The notes below the pieces were generated by a model, which saw only the letters and a list, made by a program, of their open reading frames with translations, made no database searches and was not told the DNA's origin. Below, in pieces: positions 11,701 through 23,100 of a stretch of DNA of 64,000 bases (position 1 is its first letter; each line of letters opens with the position of its first letter). The stretch spans positions 22,735,128 through 22,799,127 of the forward strand of contig OZ037767.1 of assembly GCA_964035545.1 (NCBI GenBank), in the 5' to 3' direction. Both the position numbers and the translations under genes were made by a program. This DNA comes from Bugula neritina (taxonomy: Eukaryota; Bryozoa; Gymnolaemata; Cheilostomatida; Bugulidae).

Positions 11701-13800
11701 ACTCTTTACTTTTACTTTTACTTTTAGTAGTACTATACTAGTGATAATAGTTTTAGTGATACTATTAGTATTAGTAATTATTAGTTATGTTTATAGTTAT
11801 TAGTGTGTGAGCTATGATCACCTATTCCTAATTGAGTAATTGGTCCTGTAGTACTACTTGTAGTTGTAATAAAACTAAAAATTAAGTTTAGTAATACTAA
11901 TAGTAATAGTTGGTGACACACACTTACTCTTAGGCCTTATCTGGTGGCCAAACAATCTTAGTCGCTAATGGCAATGCTGGTAGGAATCACAACTGACTGT
12001 TGGATTTAGTGACTCACATTGAATTAACCACTTATGCACATAGTGAGGTATCAAGTGATATTCATTTTGACTCTCAACACTCATGTAAAGCTGAAACCCA
12101 GAATGAGTGCCATACTCGTAATTACTATGAGTAGAATTGTTATTGCTGTGTGAAAATCAGTGTGACTTATACTACATTTTAATTTAAATAAAGACTGGCT
12201 TTATATTGGCAAGTTTGTAATAACAATTGGTTTACTTATGGGAAGTGTAATAGAAACAAGCAACTCTTTTTCTGCAATTTCAGACGCATCAAGTATTTAA
12301 ATATTCTAATATATTTAGACTAACATTAAATAATTAAAAGCTGGCTGTGGTTTATCATTTTCAAGTGAAAATTTTACACTTTTGGTTTTCTTGAGGTTAT
12401 GCTTGAAATACAATATCCTAAATTTAGCTTCAAATAGATTGTTACAATAGCAATTACCTGTTGAAACCCAGGTGTTTTGTGCTTCTCTCATCAACCTTCT
12501 ATGTGAACGGATGTGTAGTTGGAGTTTGTATTTGCAATTGCTTTATTAATTAAGTAGTAGCACAAAATGAGAAAGTTGGTGCATTAACTTGATAAATTGA
12601 TCGAGTTCGTAGTTCTTCATCTTGGAAGCTCATAGGACTTCTGTTTAAAGATAAGGCCTAAAATTAGGTCTTTGCATTCGTATAACTGCTGGTGTCCAGC
12701 TGTTTTTACAAAAGAGGCAGAATTGGGTCTATTATATGCTCCCTGATGAAATGGAATTCATTCATTCTGTACTTCATCTATCCGTTTGTTTATTTATTAT
12801 TGCTATTCTTGGTAGCCAAAACAGCCTGTACAAAATATTCTATGGTCACAAGTTTAATCAGAAAAATTATGGAAAATGAAAAAAAAGTTGCCCTCAATTA
12901 TTGAACACTCTAATACTCTGTTAAAAAAATTATAAAATGGTGAATGTTTGAATAGAAATGAAAGTTTACGCATTGTGAGTTGTTAAAAAAATTATCCAAG
13001 CATCAAAAATGCATCCTAAAAATTTATCAAAATAAAATCACATGCATTATACAGCTGTTTCTACTTTTTTAGTAAGAAGTAACATGGCAAGCAAATATAT
13101 CTGGCTTAAAAACTAAATTCAGTTTAATTAGTTTAAATTTTAGCCTTTTTTTGAATAAAAATACGGTGGAAGAGTTTTTATTGAAAATTTGTAACCTGAA
13201 CAAGTAAATTTGCAGCATTTTTACTAGAGGCTTTGTTTCATTGATTAGCAAATCAAAAGTAGAGATGACCTTTCAAGTATTAACAAAATTGCTGGTTGTA
13301 CAGCATACATTAGGTCACAGGCTAAATAGACTGTAGCTATAGTACATCAATAGAATAAATAACTGAATAACTCATAGTTTTAATTTTATATTGTGCAAGT
13401 GAAGCAACAATGAAATTAGATTAGATTAGATCAGTACATCATTATGTGGAAGCATTTGTATTCAATAACTGATATTTTGCATGAAAGGTTTACATTCATG
13501 TAATGCAAGCTGCAGTTTCACTGTTTGTAAAGTTTGATTTAATGACATGTATAAGATTTATATTCTCTGTGTAGAAAATTCTGATCTACAAATAATATAG
13601 TTGAGAATTTCCAAAAAAGTATTGGCGCTTCTCTTAAAATATTCAATTTTCAAGCATTAACAGTTATCTTGTTGCTGATATGGCAAGTTTTTCATTTTGA
13701 AGTTGTCTACCTTCCTGGTGATGAAACGGTTACTGATTATGTTATCAACATAATAATATTTGAACGTTTGCCAACTATTGTATACTAATCATCATGTTTT
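8710..13800. other. five-kilobase region without a supported gene
   Basis: No exon could be supported on either strand. The more balanced patch at 11040-11400 has an open plus-strand frame of about 77 codons with a TTG start. It contains no recognisable motif and could be promoter or leader sequence of either flanking gene. The stretch 13690-13740 is open and moderately coding-like but too short to call. Confidence 0.5.
10081..10930. repeat. degenerate TATGAGTATC / CTATTAGTATT repeat field
   Basis: Hundreds of bases consist of variants of TATGAGTATCAG, CACAATGACAATC and ACTATTAGTATT, grading into one another. Similar fields occur at 1040-1200, 4560-5110, 11590-11910, 54330-54420 and 60430-60640. 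No fixed unit length is evident, so this is cryptic simplicity rather than a clean minisatellite. Confidence 0.8.
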
Positions 13801-13804
13801 GCAG

Positions 13805-13984
13805 AACGTTCTATCACATTTCAAGCAGCCAATGAAATTTGAGTTATGTAACTCTAGGCTTTCATCTCCACTCCAAGCAAGGCTAGTATTGGGACCACCC
13901 TTAAATGTTCCTGAGAGCTTGTGGAGCTCAGGTTACAAGATGGGTTATATATGCAGGGTGCCTGCCATCCTGCCCCCTCATTAG
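13805..13984 (+). CDS. likely terminal exon of an unknown gene
   Basis: A strong acceptor (TCATCATGTTTTGCAG, ending at 13804) opens a 59-codon frame in phase 0 that ends with TAG at 13982-13984. The peptide begins NVLSHFKQPMKFELCNSRL and later reads LNVPESLWSSGYKMGY. The second part resembles the tail encoded at 2553-2629. I do not recognise a family. It lies 140 bp upstream of the DNA transposon and on the same strand, but outside its inverted termini. It could be the end of a host gene whose earlier exons in 9-13.7 kb I could not identify. Confidence 0.4.
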   Translation, partial: NVLSHFKQPMKFELCNSRLSSPLQARLVLGPPLNVPESLWSSGYKMGYICRVPAILPPH

Positions 13985-14122
13985 ATACTCCATCAGGTAA
14001 GTTAGCACACTAGGCTCTGTTGATCACTTTCAGTTCAGTAGTACTAGTGTACTGTTTGGTGGGGGTGTAGGTGTGCCCAACTGTGTGAAAATTCAACTTG
14101 TAAGAATGTAGTCTAAGCATAT

Positions 14123-14150
14123 GTGACCAGTCGCGACAAAACCGGGGATG
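14123..14150 (+). repeat. left terminal inverted repeat of the DNA transposon
   Basis: Starts GTGACCAGTCGCGAC and ends GGGGATG. It pairs with the reverse complement of 19459-19486, with mismatches at six of 28 positions, all between the conserved outer GTGACC and inner GGGGATG blocks. It is preceded by ATAT at 14119-14122. Confidence 0.8.
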
Positions 14151-14634
14151 TGGCGGCGTTTATACAATGCAGTAATTGAACAATGAATGTGAAATTTGTC
14201 AAATTTAGAGTTGTCATTTGAAATTTAGAAAACCAACTTTTCTGATAGATTAACAGTCAAGGATTTCAGAAATCTTATTTTCGCAAGCATCTGACTACTC
14301 CTTCATCTATAAAACTGCTGCCAAAGTTGGTAACTAAGGTTTTTTTGTTTTTTCAAAATGGCGGTTCATGGTGATTTCATACGGAGTTGTTATTTCTTTA
14401 GAGAGAATCTTTGCTTAGCTTTTTCTAAATAATATTTTAATTTTGTTTTTGCTTGATAAATTTTTTGACAATTTTTAATAACATTTTTTGCTTAGTAAAA
14501 TAATATGAGAAAAATATTGGATTAACTAGTTGAAGAACCTATACGGTTACATGTTTACGAAGCGTCGTTTTTACGCCCTTCATATGCCTAATTTCTTATA
14601 CTAAATATTTTTTGGCGCTAAGTGTCAAACAATA

Positions 14635-17600
14635 ATGGCGGGCAATAAGCTTTCGTTTCATGAAGATGATGTTGTGGGGCTTTTAGACAGCTCTGAGAGC
14701 AATAGTAGCGACTCAGATAGTGAACATATATCTTTAGAAGAAAGTAATAACATTGATTATAAAATACTATCAAGTAATTATTTATTGACTTCTCAAAATG
14801 AGAGAAAGTTACTACTTGCTTCAAACTCTCATCCGCAGTCTCAGTTTGATACTGAGTCACCAACAGTGACCGAGAACGAGTCACCATATACAGTTACACA
14901 GTCACTGACTGCAAGTGAGTCTGCTGCATCAACACATCCAGTTTTACCTAAGGTCTGTAAAAACAAAAATTATATAGCTCATAGTCATTGTATTCAAACT
15001 GATCGTGATCCTGATGATTTTGGAGGTCATGATGATGAACATAATTATAGTCATAATGATGAGCTCATTAATTTTATTTGCAGCTGCACAAAACATTGTA
15101 TGTCTTTGTTCAATTTGAATGATTTGATTGCCACTTATTTTGATTGTAAAGAATTGACTGTGAAGGAACTGGATTTGGTTTTAACTGCAAAGTTACAAGC
15201 GTTGATAAGTTGTGATTCTACAATTATTGCTAACAAAAAAATTTCAAAAGAAAGAATTAAAAGCCATACATTTTATATGCATTATGGAAAATCAGTGTGT
15301 AAGCAATTTTTTCTCAAGTTACATAACATTGGTCATCATAGGCTTGATAACTTGGTAGCTCATCTTAAACAGAATGGCCTTTCAATACGCCAAAAAAAAT
15401 CAGGTGGGAGGAAGAATAATACACGATCCATTAATTTTCACTCAACTAAGAATGTCGTTTCTTTTCTTTCCAACTTCACTGAGGAACACGGGATTAAACT
15501 TCCTGGACGTGTGCCTGGGTTCAAGACTTACGACATATCCCTTCTGCCATCAGAAATGACAAAATATTATGTGTACAGCCAGTATGTCTCTGCATGCTCC
15601 TCAAAGAGTGGAACCATTGTAGGCTTTACAACTTTCAAAAGCATGTGGAGTTCTTTATTGCCATTCATAATTTTGAGCAAACCCGCTACTGATCTGTGTT
15701 GGGTTTGCCAATCAAACAACGCCCTGATAAACAAGTAAGTATAATTTAAATAGCACACTGATAATTTTTATTGCAATTTTCTAACAACTACTAATTATAC
15801 TAACATACTTCGTTGCTATAAAGCTTGCTAACACTACTAACCTTACTAAATCATGTTTTTACAATGTAATATAGGAGCAGCAACCAGGAGCTTCTACATA
15901 AAACAACTCGCGTGCAGCAACAACTAGCACATTTGCACTCTGCCAGCGAGGCACGTAGCTATTATCGTAAATGCAGAGAGCAAGCTCGCTTGTCAGCTGT
16001 ATTACACTTATCTTTTGACTTTGCTCAGCAAGTAAGGGGTGCTTTTCACTACTAATATTTACAACACCTTCCTTTCTAGTTTTATTCAATAGCTAAAATA
16101 CCACCTAATTATATATAGTTTACTAATTTAGGTAGCTATATAAGAGAATTATATCTTAACTGATTTGTATTGTCACCTCATTATTCTAAGGCTTTATTTG
16201 TAGTTTTACAACTAGCAGCATTACTGGTTAACTGTTACCTCAATTATCTATTAGCTTTATTGACTATGTTTTTCGCACGTTCTTCCAGGTACACTATCCA
16301 TCTAATCCATTACAACCTGGTCCCATTTACTTTAAAACACCACGTAAATGTGCATTGTTTGGTGTCTGCAATGAAGGTAAGAATGAACAATTGACATACC
16401 TTATTGATGAGGAAAAAGTGACAAGCAAAGGAGCTAACACCGTAATTTCGCTTGTCCATGATTATCTAGACAGGCATGATGTTGACCATAATGCACCACT
16501 TGTGTTGCATGCTGATAACTGTTGGTATGTGTGTAATATTCTTAGAGAAATTATTTTTGGTGCATGTATATTCCCTTGCAACTAACTCTTAATACCAAGG
16601 TAAATTATACAAGTTAGCTTAGATAAATATGGTATCTGAAATAGCGAGCCTACGTTTATCATTTAGCTTAAGATATAAATTGTTCAGCTTTATAAAATAA
16701 CAGCTGTTGATCTAGCATGGCAGCTTACAAACAGAGATATTCCATTACCTTAAATAAAAAGCTGCCAAGCGAACTGTGTTTTTTTTTCAGTGGACAAAAT
16801 AAAAATAACTTCATGGTACATTACCTTCTTTGGAGGGTGCTCACTCGAAGGACTACTCAAAGAATTGAACTCAACTTCATGATAGCTGGCCACACGAAGT
16901 TTGCACCCGATCAACATTTCGGCCATATAAAGAGACGTTTTGCAAAAACTTTTGTTTCTTCTCTGCCAGAATTAGCTCAGGTTTGTTTGTGATTGGTAAT
17001 TTTTGTTCACATATTTTTTAATAAAAGTAGATAATTATTTTGTTTGCTACTTTCCATTGTTTGTATATAACTGCTGTTGTAGGTCGTTAACAAATCTGCA
17101 ATTAATAACACTGCTGTAATAATTGGAGACAGTACTGGGGAAGATAAGGAGGGAATTATGTATGACTGGGTTCAGTTTCTACCTCAATTTTTTCGCCGGC
17201 TGCCGAACATACTATCTTATCACCAGATAATCCTCACTGCCGATGGTGTGGCTCAATGCAGAAAGTTAATCGGAGATTCTGCAACAACTCAATTTCTTCT
17301 TAAGAAACCTCCTCCTGCTGATCTACTACCAGCTGTAATTCCACCAAAAGGCATTGATCTCCATAGGCAGTGGTACCTCTATGAGCAGATCAGAGAGTTC
17401 TGTAAGCCAGGGACTCAAGATCTCGTTTGCCCAAAACCATGTTACCCTAAGCCTAAAGGTGAGACTCTTGTGCAATATGATGTTATTATATGATATGCAA
17501 CTTTTAATTTACAAACATGCTAATTTTAATATGTCTATAGTACAGATGATGATTAATAATTGTAGCTAATACAGCTGCTGGGAGAATCAACACCAGCTTT

Positions 17601-17654
17601 ACTGTTGCACCATCAATTGCACCAGAAATAAAAAGAGCCAAAAAAAATAAATAA
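14635..17654 (+). CDS. DUF7869-type transposase-like protein, six exons
   Basis: Exons 14635-15734, 15875-16031, 16289-16524, 16791-16980, 17083-17458 and 17566-17654 join in frame through canonical GT-AG introns. They give 715 residues from the ATG at 14635 to TAA. Residues 1-130 are acidic and Ser-rich, without a recognisable fold. Cys and His residues around 145-170 (ICSCTKHC) could bind metal. Around 493-504 is HADNCCGQNKNN, followed by LLWRV and AGHTKFAPDQHFGHIKRRF. This acidic-residue-rich block is the signature of the DUF7869 family, found in many plant, fungal and animal transposons. The second and third Asp/His positions fit a metal-dependent nuclease fold, but the catalytic set is inferred. 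The C-terminus is basic (KRAKKNK), a possible nuclear signal. The gene sits between the element's inverted termini, which supports a transposase role. The intron that splits the NCC|GQ codon is confirmed by phase. Confidence 0.75.
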
Positions 17655-17801
17655 TAGAGGTTTTGAAGATTTATTACCATTATTTCAAGGCATGATGTGT
17701 AAGTAATTTATGTAGAGGAAAAATCGAAACATTCTTATTGCAATTTATACTTATTTGTATACCAATGTACTTTATATTTTAGGTGTTGGAATCTATGTTA
17801 T

Positions 17802-18505
17802 GGTCTGTTCAGATCAGGACCTAAAACATCGGAGGTCTCGTGTTCAGATGGTACTGGCACGTAAAAGATCCACCTCTGCCTTTCTTCGTAAAGAGTAGCC
17901 AGGTATCTGGCGAGGCATGTGTAAATCTCTCTGCGCGGTCTGTTCAGATCAGGACCTAAAATACCGGAGGTCTCGTGTTCAGATGGTACTGGCACGTAAA
18001 AGATCCACCTCTGCCTTTCTTCGTAAAGAGTAGCCAGGTATCTGGCGAGGCATGTGTAAATCTCTCTGCGCGGTCTGTTCAGATCAGGACCTAAAATACC
18101 GGAGGTCTCGTGTTCAGATGGTACTGGCACGTAAAAGATCCACCTCTGCCTTTCTTCGTAAAGAGTAGCCAGGTATCTGGCGAGGCATGTGTAAATCTCT
18201 CTGCGCGGTCTGTTCAGATCAGGACCTAAAATACCGGAGGTCTCGTGTTCAGATGGTACTGGCACGTAAAAGATCCACCTCTGCCTTTCTTCGTAAAGAG
18301 TAGCCAGGTATCTGGCGAGGCATGTGTAAATCTCTCTGCACGGTCTGTTCAGATCAGGACCTAAAATACCGGAGGTCTCGTGTTCAGATGGTACTGGCAC
18401 GTAAAAGATCCACCTCTGCCTTTTTTCGTAAAGAGTAGCCAGGTATCTGGCGAGGCATGTGTAAATCTCTCTGCGCGGTCTGTTCAGATCAGGACCTAAA
18501 ATACC
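17802..18505 (-). repeat. 135-bp tandem array (five copies plus a partial)
   Basis: Five near-identical 135-bp units begin at 17802, 17937, 18072, 18207 and 18342; a 29-bp partial begins at 18477. Because 135 is divisible by three, the minus strand stays open as a 45-residue repeat in a 266-codon frame. One unit reads through YTCLARYLATLYEERQRWIF and FYVPVPSEHETS. Copies differ by only a few bases, so the array is recent or homogenised. It lies inside the DNA transposon, after the transposase stop. Whether the open frame is translated is unknown; no promoter or splice signal was recognised. Confidence 0.95.
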
Positions 18506-19458
18506 TAAGTTTTGGGTGTGGGAAAAGGGATGCCAGCAGAAAGCCTCCACGTGTCGCTTCCTGGAAACTATTTGATAAAAGTTTTGCTTTGTAGGCAAAT
18601 TTCTACCAATATATTTGAATCTTGTATGTTTATTATGATATAATTGTTACATAAATATTAAATACATTTTAGCTGCTTTCTTATGTTCATAGTATTTTTT
18701 TGATTATTTTTTTAAAAAAAGTATGGTGCTCTGAATTTAAGACTTTAAATATTAATTCAATAAATTTCGTTGTTTATATATATTCATTGCAGAAAAATAT
18801 GGGGGGGGGTGGGGTGGGGTGGGGTAGAGTGGAAATGAATGAGAAATAATTTTACTCTGCATATAATTGGCTTTTGTTTGACATGTTACATGCATAGTAT
18901 ATCATTGTATTATATTATATAAGACCTCCCAACCTGCCCCTCCCCCCCCCCCATCTTTGCCTCAATGATTCAATATGGCTGCTTTTGCATTTCTTGCATT
19001 TCAATAATTTAATAAATTATGTTCTCCATTATAATTTGACTAGATATACATTTTCAATAATAGTCAAAGTAGCAATTTTCCTATTTGATTAGAGGGTATT
19101 GTTTAGGCAGCCATGTTTGACCTATTTCTCATAGTTGACAAATAAAAAAATTTTAAAGAGAAAGCCTAAAGCTTCCTGAGCAGATTGATACCAAATTTGC
19201 TAAGGTTGCAGTTATATAAACCCCCGTTGCTAAGACTTTAAAAATGTAAACAAAGAAAGTGGGGAAAAGTTTGAAGTCCCCATCTTTAACGGCCATTTTC
19301 TCAGAATCGCAAATTCAGAACTTTCGAAAATAGCTCATCGAAAACAAGCCAAAACATGGGTTCTAATCATGCTAGAAAGATAAAACAAACACCAACATGC
19401 TCAGAAGATGTTGCTCTACCTAACTAACTAATAAACTCAATTTCTATGATTTTATATA

Positions 19459-19486
19459 CATCCCCTGGTTTGTGGTGCCAGGTCAC
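19459..19486 (-). repeat. right terminal inverted repeat of the DNA transposon
   Basis: Read on the minus strand it starts GTGACCTGGCACCAC and ends GGGGATG, matching the left terminus. It is followed by ATAT at 19487-19490. Confidence 0.8.
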
Positions 19487-19490
19487 ATAT

Positions 19491-20123
19491 TATTTGCTTT
19501 ATCTTGTGTTTATAATATGAGTCATATTTTGAATAGACTAGGGTTTTTACATACAGCATGCCTAAGTTATTTGTGAATACCAGTTGTGACATGTGAAGGA
19601 AACAAGTGTTGTCCTCACTTGTCTACTAAGAATGTTGTACAACACTTGATATGTTATATCATTATCTCAGTGTCTGAAGAGATGGAAATAAGAATTTAGA
19701 ACTTGTAGATTTAAGAATTAGTCCTAGTTGTTTTCTCTGGCTCTCAGGGTATATAATATAACTTATGGGCTGTGTTGGGATAAAATAGACTAGTTTCTTG
19801 TTAAGTATCAAAATTATTTGGGTGATCTCAATGAATATTTTGCTAAGAAAGCCATATTTGTTTTGCAGACTACCAGCTAATCTACTACATGCTACTTAAA
19901 TAGTGTTGAAATTTTATATTGGGTTTTGCCCCTTTGTTTGCTGTGCTTATTTTAAACACTATTAACACTTTATCCAGTACATCCACCCAAGTGTGGCCTG
20001 CAAGTATGCAATACAATGGTCAGATCTGGTGAAATGACCAGCTATCTGTTTATTTCGTTGACCACTATTTGTCTCTTGTTACAGTTACCATAGACACTAT
20101 AACCACCATAACTACATGTGATA
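19491..20123. other. upstream region of lipase 1
   Basis: No gene recognised. This is the stretch between the transposon end and the first lipase ATG. It should hold the lipase promoter and 5' leader, but I can point to no specific element. Confidence 0.4.
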
Positions 20124-23100
20124 ATGATCTCAAAGATAGCCCTCCTGTTTCTTGCTTCCTCCCTGCTCTGCTGCAATGCTGATCTCTCACAGATTGTCTC
20201 TCAACTCCTGAAGGCTGATTTCAAGCACAGTGGTCACTCAACCCGCAGTGAAACTCTTCCAAATGTAGATCCTGAAGCTAACATGGATTTTGTAAGTGTC
20301 AAAGTTTGTAAGCTACACTATGGACTGAGTTTTTACTTCATATTATGTTGAAAATATGTATTTTGCATTTTGGCACTAGCACATCATGTATGTATCTAAT
20401 ACTACCACATCACTGTATGTAACTAATACTACCACATCATTGTATGTAACTAATACTAGCACATCATGTATGTATCTAATACTAGCACATCACTGTATGT
20501 AACTAATACTACCACATCATTGTATGTAACTAATACTACCACATCATTGTATGTAACTAATACTACCACATCATTGTATGTAACTAATACTACCACATCA
20601 TTGTATGTAACTAATACTAGCACATCATGTATGTATCTAATACTAGCACATCACTGTATGTAACTAATACTACCACATCATTGTATGTAACTAATACTAC
20701 CACATCATTGTATGTAACTAATACTAGCACATCATTGTATGTATCTAATACTACCACATCATTGTATGTAACTAATACTAGCACATCATTGTATGTAACT
20801 AATACTAGCACATCATGTATGTATCTAATACTAGCACATCACTGTATGTAACTAATACTACCACATCATTTTATGTAACTAATACTACCACATCATTGTA
20901 TGTAACTAATACTACCACATCACTGTATGTAACTAATACTACCACATCATGTATGTATCTAATACTACCACATCATTGTATTGTAGGTATTATTTGTGTA
21001 GAAACTTACTATAGTGTAGTAAAATAAGATCTTTAGCTGTAATTTGTAGCTAACTGTTAGGTTTTCAGTTGGTCAAACATACATGTTGATTCTATACTAG
21101 ATTTATTATGAATTTGAAGCTCTTAGTAACTGTCTATCACTATCACAAGTTCAATGTTGTTGTGGAAAGGTTGCATAACACTATAATGGATGAGTTTTAT
21201 CTTTAGGCAGTGGTCTATATATAGCCTAGCTAGCTAAGTTCTAGAAGTACATGCGGTTAGGGGATTTTTCAGTCTATCTTTAGTAGCTGAGTGGATTTGC
21301 ATAGAATTATTGTCAGTACTAATGCAGTGTGAATTAATAAATAGCCAATATCTTATCAATGTGGACCCCAGAGCCAAATTGTAGAGCTTCCCATTTAGAT
21401 TTTGGTAACTTAACTTTGTGTGAGAACCATGGTGTGTGTTGATATGGCCTGATATTTGAGAGTGCAGGCTCCTCTATCGTCCCATGTGCCTGAGCAGTTA
21501 ACTCAGTACACTTCCCTCTAAGATTGCACAAACTGCAGCCAGTCCACTCAATTCTCTAAATTCACAAATAGAAGTGTTGTTTTTATTGTCTTTGAGTAAA
21601 CATGAGTTGTTGGCTGGAGACAGAACTCTGTAAAATGTTACAACTCTTCTGTGTAGTAATGGGGGAAAATGTAAATAGCCTGTGTTCTAAGTAAGAAATG
21701 TAGCAAAAGAAATTATGTTCTCATGAGAGTTTCAGCGTAGCCCCAAACCAAAATTTCTTAAGAAAATTGAAGAATTTGAGCTATTTATATTGCTCCTCTG
21801 CTGCATCTAAATGGATAGTGGGGGGGGGGGGTAAATATCATTCTGGTGTATTCCAACTTTAACTAAAGAGCACATGAAATCTTCTTCTGTATATTATATT
21901 ATGTTACTTGGTTAGTAGTAACTAAAGTAAATATCTGCATTATGTCTTATTAGTATTTTGAGTTTAAATGTTTTTATTTCTTGTAGTGTCAGATCTCAGC
22001 ATATCACGGCTATAATTGTGAAGAATATTTACATAAAATTGAAACTAAAGATGGATTTCTTCTCACTCTACATCGGTATCTGTCCATCTTGTTTAGAATT
22101 GATAAACTATAATATATATTCTGTATGATATATATTCTGTATGATATATATTCTGTATGATATATATTCTGTATAACTGTGTAGGTATTATTATCTTATG
22201 TAGGTATTACACTGTGTAGGTATTACACTGTGTAGGTATTATACTATATAGGTATTATTTCACAGAGTCAATGGAAGGAAGAACCAGACTGTCTCAAACT
22301 CTACCTCCCGCCCACCTGTGTTTCTCCAGCATGGTCTACTGTGTGACAGCACTTCCTGGGTGTCCAACCTGCCCAACCAGTCTCTTCCATTTATTCTGTC
22401 CGACGCCGGGTATGATGTGTGGCTTGGCAACAGCAGAGGCAACACCTACTCGAAGGCCCACATCAAACTCAAGCCTTGTCAGCGGGAGTTCTGGGCATGG
22501 AGGTTTGTTGTTATATTGTGTGTTTCATCATCAGGTCAATATGTGGGGGCATCAGCCTCCATATAATAGACTGTCTGCTTCCATAACTACTGTCTCCACA
22601 GTCAAATGCACACGTTATGTTGCTTTAGTATATCTTTTTGAGTTTAAGTTGTCTTTGTACATGTGTAAACATAAAATTTATTTCTAAAGACTCCCAAATA
22701 GTTATTTGCAGCAGTCTATCTTAGCCTGGTGGTTCAAACTCAAACACTTTATAACATATTTATCAACTGCTTTAGTTGATTCTGCTATTATAACTTCTCT
22801 GTGTTCACATTCAGTTGGGACGAGATGGCTCTGTATGACTTACCAGCTAATCTTGAGTTTGTTGTCTCACACACTCACGTAGAGAAACTACCTTACATAG
22901 GACACTCGCAGGGCACTCTCATGGCCTTTACACATCTCTCTGTGACACCAGATAGCAGGGTATGTCTGTATACATCTCTCTGTAACACCAGATCTCTCTG
23001 TAACACCAGATAGTAAGGTATGTGCTATATTTGTATCAGGCTCGTACACGCAGTGTTTTGTAACTGTATTTAGATCTCGGAGATTATAGCCATGGGACCT

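Larger units (their letters stand above)
14123..19486 (+). mobile_element. complete DNA transposon with DUF7869-type transposase
   Basis: The 5.36-kb element is bounded by imperfect inverted termini (14123-14150 and 19459-19486, 22 of 28 positions matching). Both start with GTGACC and end their conserved part with GGGGATG. Each end is flanked by ATAT, consistent with a 4-bp target duplication. Because ATAT is palindromic, a TA duplication cannot be excluded. Inside are a six-exon gene in the forward direction, a 135-bp tandem array, G-rich and C-rich runs (18799-18830, 18948-18956) and about 1 kb of AT-rich subterminal DNA. The gene has no broken frame, so the copy could be active. A 4-bp duplication would suit Sola-type elements, but I cannot assign the superfamily from sequence alone. 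Confidence 0.8.

Noticed and set aside
20376-20983. CRISPR-like array of about 27-bp repeats
   Set aside because: The repeats are directly abutting with no unique spacers, and the setting is a eukaryotic intron.
21334-21531. Minus-strand frame of 65 codons with a fairly normal composition ([17 protein letters not shown])
   Set aside because: It is alone in a lipase intron, lacks splice partners and shows no known motif; it was kept only as a note.
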